From Crocodylus rhombifer (lineage: Eukaryota; Chordata; Crocodylia; Crocodylidae): a stretch of DNA of 64,000 nucleotides. The notes beneath the pieces are model-generated. The model did no database searches. It saw only the letters and a program-made list of their open reading frames with translations, and had not been told where the DNA came from. Made by a program: the position numbers and the translations under genes. This document shows positions 56,271 to 64,000 of this stretch, one piece after another; position 1 is the first letter of the stretch; each line of letters begins with the position of its first letter. The DNA lies in assembly GCA_038503035.1 (NCBI GenBank), contig JAVSML010020804.1, forward strand, positions 340,699-404,698. The letters run 5' to 3'.

Positions 56271-57264
56271 TTAAGCAAAACTATTGTCAATGCCATTTAT
56301 GCTTGTTTTAAATTGAGTGTACCTGTCATTTGTGCCACTGCTTAGTGTGGTCAGCTCCACCTCTTCCGTCACTCGCATTCCTATAACCTTTGCAAACTGC
56401 CAGATCGCTTTGGCATTTAGGAAGGCTTGCATATTCCTGCCTCCCTGCTGGGTCCCACCTTCTGGTCTCCACTCTGGGCTAGAGTTCAGGAAACTGCTCT
56501 CCAGCTCTTCCTCCAACTCACCTCTCTTATTATCAGGTTTCTTCTTCCTGGACTGCAGCCCCAGTGTTTTCTTCCTTTTCCTAGCCTGTCTCTCTTTTTC
56601 TTTCTCTTGCTCCATCTCCATTTCTGTTGTCTGTAGGGTGTCTTCTTTCTTCCTCACCTGCACCTCCATGTCTGAGCTATTAGTTGTTTCCACCTTCCCA
56701 TCCATCTCTTATCACCTCCTGTACTGCCTCAAACACAGACATTAAATTCCCTTCCTCCATTTCATCCTCCTGCAGGGTTTCTTTCACCATTCCTTCTTCT
56801 GTGTCTAACTTCTCCTCTCCCTTGCTCTCCTCCCCTGGGTTTTGCTGTTCCTCAGGGGGTCTAACTATATTTGCAAAGTCTTTGGGGCATCTATGATACA
56901 AGTGACCCTCTCCCTTACAAACAGTGCATTTTAGGGGCTTCTAGCACTCTGCTGCGCTATGCCCCATCCCTTTACATCTGTAGCACATGGTGAAGGGACA
57001 GTGCGTGGACAAGTTCCCCAGCTTTCAGTATTTGCTGCACCATTTTGGTTGCCTATGGTGCATTATAAAACCCTGGTGTGCCTCGACCTGGATCACTGAT
57101 GGGAGGTGCAGCACACTACCCGGGCTTCTCTCATCTCCTTGTAACACTACTTGCGTTCTCCAAGACCCTGTCCAGATACCATAATCATCCCTTATTTTTT
57201 CTACCAATGTTACCCTTTGGATATACATTTCCATCCATCTTTCTATGTCTTCACCCATGTGCAT
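56271..57264 (-). pseudogene. LINE ORF1 remnant with CCHC zinc knuckles
   Basis: Knuckle CYRCKGMGHSAAEC lies at 56944-56985 and CTVCKGEGHLYHRC at 56887-56928 (minus strand). A third, upstream knuckle is degenerate (CSKY...C). The C-terminal part (56271-56901) is Glu/Lys-rich (EMEMEQEKEKERQARKRKK). Such nucleic-acid-binding knuckles are usual in Tx1-type ORF1 proteins. The frame has stops and shifts. Its N-terminal half is displaced by the LTR at 57476. Confidence 0.75.
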
Positions 57265-57475
57265 TCAAACTATAATCGGTCTTCCTCTTGACTTTTCCCC
57301 TGCTATGAACTGTATCCCTCTTAATTCCTCCCTCCCACATTTCTGTGCATCTCTCTTCCAAAAGTTCTCATACCCTTCTCCATCCCAGTAAATCAATTCC
57401 CAAGTCTTTCAGTTCAAGAAAGCAATCCGGCTGGTGAGATGTTCTGCCTGCATTTCCAAAATCTCAAATAGTACC

Positions 57476-58432
57476 TGTAACAGGGAGCCTTCTCTGGGCC
57501 AACTTACCTTTGGCCCACCCACCTGTTTCTGGGCCAGCCACCTCCTTCCCACCTGCCAAGCCTTGTTATTAATTAATTAACAATCTTAATTAGGTGAGAA
57601 GCTGCCCATTTTCTGTCCCAATGCCAGGGGGCACTATCTGCGGCTCCATACCTCCACTACACAGCAGCCCATGCCTCACAGATGGCATCCAGCTGATGTT
57701 CTCACTGGCCCCACACTGGGCCCCTGGAATCCTCCTATCAGGACCCCTCCAAGATCCCTCCATTCAGGCAGCCTACCCCACCTTAATTCAGGCTATCTAG
57801 CTCCCTGAAACTATTTTTCCCTCTCAGGTGGGGTACCTTCAGGACCTTTGGCCCCACAGGCCCTGGCCTCACCCCCAAGGCCAGTCAGAAACCCCAGGCC
57901 CTCTTAGCTCTGGGCATCCCTTGCTGTGGACCCCTGGCCCTTTTGACCATCCTGGTCCTGGCCCCAGCATTGACCAGTTGAGGGTACTCTCTCAATCAGG
58001 TCTGAGTCTCTAGTCCCACTCTCTCTTCTGGGGTCTGCCCTCCAGGCCCTAGTAGCAGGTAACCCACCCAGTTGTGGGGGCTGGGGTTAAGGCACCCCAA
58101 CCCGCCTTTCACCAGGGTGGGAACTGGCCTGTCATTTTCTGGGGGCTCCCACATCACTGAGAGCCCCACCAGGTCACCCACTCCCAGCAGGGTGCAGTTT
58201 TAGGCCATGCCCAGGACAAGAAGCCTCCTAGCCATCCTCTACAGCTCCTCCCTTACCTCCAGAATGATACCAGCAGCCTTGCAGCCAGGCAATGTTGCTG
58301 CCTGGCCCACCAGTAGCCAAATACACTGCTTATATATGCAGCCCTGAATCTAAAATGGCTGCCACAATCAGGCACCTGCTAGCTGCTTGGCTCTGACCTT
58401 AAAGTGGCAGGCACAAACAGTGCCCTGCCACA
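57476..58432 (-). mobile_element. Solo LTR, copy 2, nested in the LINE
   Basis: 957 bp, ends TGTAACAGGG and CCCTGCCACA on the plus strand. It is collinear with copy 1 at 20675-21605 in reverse orientation: GCCTGCCACTTTAAGG, AACATTGCCTGGCTG, CAACTGGTCAATGCTGGGGC, GGAGCCGCAGATAG. TATATAA on the minus strand at 58330-58336. TACC on both sides (57472-57475, 58433-58436) is a 4-bp match for the target duplication. LINE-like sequence lies on both sides, so it inserted into the LINE. Confidence 0.87.
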
Positions 58433-58690
58433 TACCTTTTCCAGGAAATTGTACCTGTTCATCAGATAAAGGCATAAAAACGTTGCCTTTATCTGCAGCC
58501 TCCATTCCTCTCTATCTTCTCTCAGTGCTTCTTCCATGTTTTTCTACCATGCCATCTCTGGTGGCCTGGCCTGCTGCTGTGGTCCTGCCATCCTCTGCCT
58601 TTGTCCAGATCTTCATTTATGCTGTTCAACTGTATTTCTACCTCATGCTTACTTGCCACCACTCCCATTATTTTGAGCTTTAGGTCTCCC

Positions 58691-60359
58691 TCCTCCACAC
58701 GTTACACCATGACAATCTGTTGACATCTCAAGGCATTGATCAGGCTTCCAGTGCTAATAAGAACCTTCCATTAGGATAGGTCCATGCAACCCATTTGACT
58801 AAGATATAGTGCCCATGGTGTTCAGTCCCCCTCAGGGCCAACTCTTTTTCAAGTCATGGTGAACCACCACATCAAATACATTTAAATTTCCTCTTCAGCC
58901 CCACAGCTGACCAGTGCCTTTCTTTCTCCTTTCCAATGATTTCTGTTTCTTCACAAGCTTTAAATGTCTAATCAACATCACCAAACTTATATCTAGCTGA
59001 AAGGCTCTGTTACACCCCTCTCTCAGCCTGTTCTAGTGAATAATATGGCCCTATCCTCTATGGGGTGGAGATGGACCAGGCAGCCCTGTAACCCTGCACC
59101 TTATCTGCATATAAACTTTTGGAGAGTCCCAGGACTTGTGACATGAACACTCAGTTCCAGTTGTGAATGGGGGCTAATTAGCATGTGGCTCTTTTGTCCA
59201 GAGTATCTGGAGTATATTCGCATATGAGCAGTGCTGGGCTGTGGGGTCACTATGGCTTGTAATGCTGTTGAATCTGCTGCTGAATCTGAACCCAATGAAC
59301 TATATGATAAGTCATAAGCCTGAACTAATATCACACACAGTTTGTATTATAGGGCTCAAAGGTATGTTTATGGAGTACCTGTGCTGAAATTTGCAGCAGT
59401 CATGGCTGGGGCCAGAGTCAGACCCACAGCAGTCTCCTGTTCCTCTCTGCAATTTCTGTCCTTCTCTCATTTATGTTGGCATAAATCTAAAGCAACTGAT
59501 TTACTGTTAGTGTATGTATCAGCAGAATGATGCTACAGTACTCTTACTCATAGCATGAACTATTCTTTATCAGCCTACGTGATACAACCTGGTTGTATTT
59601 CAATATGTGCAGAATTCTGAAAGCAATCAAGTAAGATGTTATGGGTAAGTAATGGTGAGAATAAAAATAGTTTAAATAACAGCCCATACACTGCATACAT
59701 CAGGGATGTGGTAGCAGATTGTTAAAGTCTCTTGCTGTAGCTCCAGAGGCACAAATTCAAACCCAGCTCTAGATTTGGGCCAACTGACCTAGGTGTAAAT
59801 GATTACCTGGTCATTCAAGCTAGGGAGTCAAAGGCTGCTGGTTGTGATGTTAGCTACATTACTTTCTTCTGCCCCATTGACTACAGAATCTATTGTTCCT
59901 TAACTACCCTATTCCTATCAGTTATTAGGCATAGGAGGACCTTTGCCTTTTTCTTTTCTTACCGTGTATAAATAATACTATATAGGCACCTATAACTCAT
60001 TTCCAGGCTTAAGGTTTTAGATATCACAGCTAAGGAGGAGAGGCATAAAGAGAAGACTTGGGTATATTAAAAATCACTAAACAGAGCAGTTACTACATCT
60101 TAATAAATGTCATCTGTGTTGGTTCAGTGATAAAGAATGTGACAGATACTCTTCTGTCTTAACAACAATAGGAAAACTTCAGCATCCCTAATGAAGGCAT
60201 GGCTATTTTACTGTTTCTCCCTATTTCAAGTCTTAGCCTTTGCCTACATTCCCTTCCATCTTTTTCTATTAGCCCTTCAGTTAAAGTGATTTCCTGTTCT
60301 TTATGAACTGTGTTGAGAATGTGGTCTCTGACCAATTCATTCAAGAATAGTGTAGGCCA
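58691..60359. other. No gene recognised; weak tRNA-SINE-like segment at about 59703-59775
   Basis: AT-rich DNA. GTAGCAGATTGTTAAAGTCT ... ACAAATTCAAACCCAGCTC has A- and B-box-like spacing but is decayed. Confidence 0.4.
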
Positions 60360-61200
60360 TTTTTCCTTAAATAGGTTGCTTTAGTTTAGACAATAACTAT
60401 TACACCTTTTTTCTGTAAATATATAAATAAATGAAAATGAAAATGTATCCATTGTCATGCAGAATATAATTCCAATATAACACTTACAGTCCTTTCAGAA
60501 TGATTTACTCCCAGCTGAAGTGCCAAAATTGCTCAGCTCTTGCAATTTTCAAACATTTCACCAGTGCAAAACTAGGAAAAATATCTATGTATAAGAGAGA
60601 ACAAGCTTCATTGAACATGTTTTACAAAGTACTATAAATGGATATTCTATTTTGGGAGAAGAATGGTGAATATAATCCTTGTGTTATACTTAACAGTTGC
60701 AATTCAGTTTAGGTACAAATTGAATGTATTCTAAGTTACTTTAGGAGCATTATTATAATGCACTTCATTAATATTATTTTTTAAAAAGCACACCAAAATT
60801 ATTATGTAACCTCTATGGACTACAATGTCAATTAAAATTAATTTCTATTTTATAAATTTTTTTATGAAAGAATAGCAGCTTCTTTTTCAAGTGTACATCT
60901 TGTTCTCAATAGATTCCCAAGATCCGCTCTCATTTTGTGTGTACTCTTTGCACAACATTTAAAATAAAAGCGCTATAGTTAGATATTCAAATTTTCAGAA
61001 TCAGCACCAGCTGCATGTATCTGGGTTTCTGTCGCATCAGTTTTCAAAAAAATGGGAAGTTATATTTCAGCTTGTATAAATATTTACAGAAAGCCTTTTA
61101 TCCAGTAGGATTGTTGCTTAATCTTATAAATGTAGATTGATTAAGTGATCAATTGATCATCAAATAATCAATCACCTGTGTTTTTAGAAAAAAACCCTTG
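60360..61200. promoter_or_regulatory. Candidate conserved non-coding element
   Basis: Repeat-free block with AT-rich homeodomain-like words (CATTATTATAATGCACTTC, GTCAATTAAAATTAATTTC, GATTAAGTGATCAATTGATC) and GCTGAAGTGCCAAAATTGCT. No coding frame. Called on texture only. Confidence 0.25.
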
Positions 61201-61671
61201 ACTTTGAACTAAGTAACAGGGTAAAAAGTAAAAGGAAGAAGTAAGTATGCCTACTACAATGGAGTCCCCATTTCAATGGCCTTTGAAGGCTTTACTACAT
61301 TGGAAAACAAATAATGCTAAAATTACTACTAATCATTTGCTAAGTTTATAATCCTGTAGGCCAAAGATAGTCTTTTTAGCAGAATGTAATCTTGGGACAG
61401 GCCTGTGCCATTCTGAGAGTGAGCTCTGCAGTGCCTTTAAGAAATAACGCCCCTCACTTGGTCTTTCCCATGCCCTATGTGCCAAAGCCTACAAATTAGG
61501 TAATGAAAATGTTTTAGAGCAGCCTTAAGCAAAAATAGCACAGGGGCTATGTCCATACATGCAGACATGTGCAGTTTATGGTGCCATGCCTTCCATGTTA
61601 AACCATGTGCAGTGCTGCTAATTTGCAGCATGGAGGAAAAATTTGTTACTGGGATTTCCTGGTACCAAAAA
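61201..61671. other. No gene recognised
   Basis: 61540-61600 (GGGGCTATGTCCATACATGC) resembles the GGGCATGTCTACAC ends of the MITE-like family. Confidence 0.4.
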
Positions 61672-62225
61672 CTAGGGATGTGCGAAATGGGCCCTATTTG
61701 ATTCAGATTTGGCCCAAATCAGGGCACTGATTCAATTCATTGATTCGGATCACTGTGCCGATTCAATTCAGCTGAATCTGAGTCTGAAGATTCAATGCTG
61801 ATTCAGAGAATCAGCAATTCAGCTATAGACACAGCTTTAAATGCTTTTCTACATACCTCGAGGTACCAAGCACGGCTCATGAATGCTGCAATGCTAGAGT
61901 GCATGAAGCATCCCACAGGAGTGCAGGGGGGCCTCCACATGCTCAGCAGCAAACCCAGAAGTGGACCAGAACTACTTCCAGTCCACTTCTGGGTCTGCCA
62001 GAGAGCATGCGGGGGGCTCCCCCGCGCCCCTCCAGCTCAGTGATCAGCCGCAGAGGGACCCCAGGTGCCCCCCAAGACCCAGGAGGCACCAGTTGCTGAG
62101 CCAGGAGGGGTGTGGGGGGGGGGCCTTCTGGTCCACTTCCGGGTCTGCTGCTGAGCATGCTGGGGACCCCCCCATGCTCCTGTGGGATACTCCATCTGCC
62201 CCAGCATCACAGCATTAGCAGAAAC
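61672..62225 (+). repeat. GATTCAG MITE head followed by a long foldback
   Basis: 61676-61880 matches the MITE at 54120-54352 (GGATGTGCGAA, GATTCAGCTGAATC-type words, GCTTTAAATGC, ACATACCTCGAGG). It continues into a foldback. CATCCCACAGGAGTGC ... CAGCAAACCCAGAAGTGGACCAG (61910-61970) pairs with CTGGTCCACTTCCGGGTCTGC ... GCTCCTGTGGGATAC (62128-62190). Weaker pairing extends outward to about 61880 and 62220. Confidence 0.75.
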
Positions 62226-62236
62226 CACCTAAATGG

Positions 62237-62295
62237 GCATTTAGTCAGAAATGCAGAACTCACCATCTAGGGCTTGTGCATTTCTGACTAAATGC
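62237..62295. repeat. Perfect hairpin, 19-bp arms, 21-nt loop
   Basis: GCATTTAGTCAGAAATGCA (62237-62255) and TGCATTTCTGACTAAATGC (62277-62295) are exact reverse complements. It lies just outside the foldback arms. Confidence 0.95.
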
Positions 62296-63811
62296 ATTCA
62301 ACAGTTAGCTATATTTGTGTGTTAACCATACATTTGGAAATTCCCCCAAGAACACTGCCCATTTAGCTGGTTTCTCAAGGTATATATTTTGACAAAGCTG
62401 ACTAGTTTGTGACTTTTTACACTGACGTCTCTCCCTGCATGAGTCAGGAGGATGAGTTTGCACAGATCTTCCATGATGGCATGGTAACAGCAGTACTCTT
62501 AGCAAACATGAGACTCATCAGGCTTTAGGGATATTCAGTGGTTATAACAGACATCTCCCTGCCCTCATGTCATGTGCATGGCATTCTTTCTTATTTTCCT
62601 GTAATTGAATCTGGGCAGTATTAGTGTTTACTTCTTATTTTTCTTATCAAATGCAGAACAAGGTACAAAGTGGGGCCAGCATGTGTTAGGAGAGTCCAAA
62701 AGACACAAAAGAAGTTCTGGTTGTATAAAAATACAGACAGAGGATTGAAAGGAAAGTTGAGGTGTCACTCTTTCTAAACAGTGAGAGATGATACTTGATT
62801 ACAGGTGTTCTGTTTGTTTTAAAATCTGTCTAATCATCTTCTAGAGTTTCTTCTACTGTGGGTGTGAATCTAGGTAGGATCAGATATTCCAGGACCTAGT
62901 AAGCACAGGTTAGGAAGAAACAAATAGATAGTTTCTCAATGAGAGTGGTTTTCTCCTGGCTTAGGAATGACTATTCCTTTGCCTTTCAGCCAGACCTTTA
63001 GCATTTAACTTCCTGGAATGATGGAGGATATAGATGCAGTGAACCATGCTATGCTTCTTTCTCCTACATATACCAGCATTCCTGGTGAAAGCCCATCCAC
63101 CATGCAAGCCCTCCTTATTGTACCTTTGCTCCCTTTGCAAATATGTCTAGCTAGCTGTGAAGTGGTGACACTCTTTTTTCTAATTTATTGGAAGACTTGT
63201 ATCTGTAAGTCTGCTCTGTTAAGTAGTAACATTCTGTTAGCATGGATAAGCTGGAATGTGTAGGGCAGTTTTTGCTCAAAACTAAGTTTTATAATTAGTG
63301 TTTGTGATTTCCTGTTGAATTTCTTCATATTCATGTTCATGTTTGATGTGATCTCATGTTCTCTGCATCAATCATTAAGTTTCTTTATGAAGAGGCTGGC
63401 TTTCTTTGGGTTAGCAGAACTTTTGAACGATCTCTAAAACTTTCTACATTCCTTATTCATAGAGATGTAAAATACATATAATAGTTGCATGGAATTGATT
63501 TAGTAGCTATGCTAAGCACTGCCTTGGAAACTTGGCTGCAGGCTTGATCTGTGAGGAACCTATGTAGCAGGAATATTACACATTTGTTGATGAGGTCTGA
63601 GTATCCCAATTAGCTTTCCTATAGTTCCACTAGGTGTTGTGACATCTCAGAACCAACCCAGGGGGTCATCTTGAAGGCTCTGCCTGCAGGATACTCATGC
63701 ATATCCCCAGTTCTCTTATGATCCTTTCTGTTTTTACACTCACCTACCTCACCTTAATGGAAGCAAAGTATCTAAAGTATCTGGGGGAGGTTGCCTTATG
63801 TCAGAAAAGGG
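62296..63811. other. No gene recognised
   Basis: AT-rich non-coding DNA. Confidence 0.5.
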
Positions 63812-63915
63812 GAGATTCAATTTGGTTGATTTAGGGGGCAGTGATTCAGTTCAGTGATTTTGAATCACCATCTCAAATTGATTCAGCTGAATCGGCTCCT
63901 GCAGAATCTCCATAT
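63812..63915. repeat. Fragment of the GATTCAG repeat
   Basis: GAGATTCAATTTGG, CAGTGATTCAGTTCAGTGAT, TTGAATCACC and ATTGATTCAGCTGAATCGGC resemble the AT-rich part of the MITEs at 54120 and 61672. Confidence 0.6.
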
Positions 63916-64000
63916 CACACAGGCTCATCCCCCACCTGCTCTCCCAGCCCAGCAACGGCTGTTCTGCCTGCCACAGCTCCCAGCACTTTGAAAAAAAAAA

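Larger units (their letters stand above)
53701..58690 (-). mobile_element. Decayed Tx1-like (L1 group) non-LTR retrotransposon, interrupted by a MITE and an LTR
   Basis: Minus-strand order from high to low coordinates is ORF1, zinc knuckles, endonuclease, reverse transcriptase, A/T-rich 3' end. ORF1 contains DDYGIWTGSW and LHLPSVIQVEAHQGF upstream of CCHC knuckles, the layout of Tx1-type ORF1. ORF2 begins with an APE endonuclease (LQEC, GDFNC) and continues to RT motifs (DLEKAYDR, GVRQGCPLS). Many stops and frameshifts show it is dead. The 5' limit near 58690 and 3' limit near 53701 are estimates. Confidence 0.75.

Noticed and set aside
54864..56905. Plus-strand Ser/Phe/Leu-rich frames
   Set aside because: They are antisense to the Glu/Lys-rich LINE ORFs on the minus strand.

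Overview
The window reads as vertebrate nuclear DNA, most likely from a crocodilian (Alligator-like). The evidence is many CR1 LINE fragments with the 3' end seen in archosaurs, hAT elements with 8-bp target duplications, a repeat rich in GATTCAG-type words next to a GTGCGAA motif of the kind I associate with crocodilian genomes, and a split vertebrate gene with GT-AG introns. The species call is inference; no database search was possible and all alignments were made by eye.

Only one protein-coding gene can be supported: SEM1 (DSS1/SHFM1), the small acidic subunit of the 26S proteasome lid and partner of BRCA2. It lies on the + strand in three coding exons (28539-28614, 34560-34653, 36938-36980). 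It starts in a CpG-island promoter with NRF1-, ETS- and ZNF143-like sites and ends at an AATAAA signal at 37113. The joined frame is 70 codons plus stop and agrees with the human protein as I remember it. In amniotes SEM1 sits next to DLX6/DLX5, so the non-coding DNA here probably belongs to the DLX5/6 regulatory landscape. Several repeat-free blocks dense in homeodomain, SOX and TCF-like words (about 5.15-5.94, 14.4-15.0 and 60.4-61.2 kb) are enhancer candidates. A second CpG island at 5.94-6.47 kb has no recognised gene.

Layout. 1-5 kb: dispersed repeats, a CR1 tail and a perfect 209-bp inverted repeat (1127-1335 and 2452-2660). 5.1-6.5 kb: putative conserved element plus CpG island. 6.5-15.2 kb: AT-rich DNA without recognisable genes. 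15.2-22.5 kb: MITE-like elements with GGGCATGTCTACAC-type ends, a CR1 fragment, a 931-bp solo LTR with a GCCTA target duplication, and a hAT element. 22.5-28 kb: a diverged direct duplication (23.4 and 27.05 kb) and a TG/AT microsatellite. 28-37.1 kb: SEM1; intron 1 holds three hAT-like elements, one split by a CR1 insertion. 37-53.7 kb: intergenic DNA with a hAT element, CR1 copies, a CCAAT palindrome, an unidentified pair of minus-strand reading frames and a CpG-rich LTR. 53.7-58.7 kb: a decayed minus-strand Tx1-like (L1 group) LINE with ORF1 zinc knuckles, endonuclease and reverse transcriptase, interrupted by a MITE and by a second copy of the solo LTR. 58.7-64 kb: AT-rich DNA, a large foldback repeat and a perfect 19-bp hairpin.

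There are no operons, CRISPR arrays or intact transposon genes. The interest lies in the SEM1 promoter, the unexplained CpG island and candidate enhancers, and a readable order of nested insertions.
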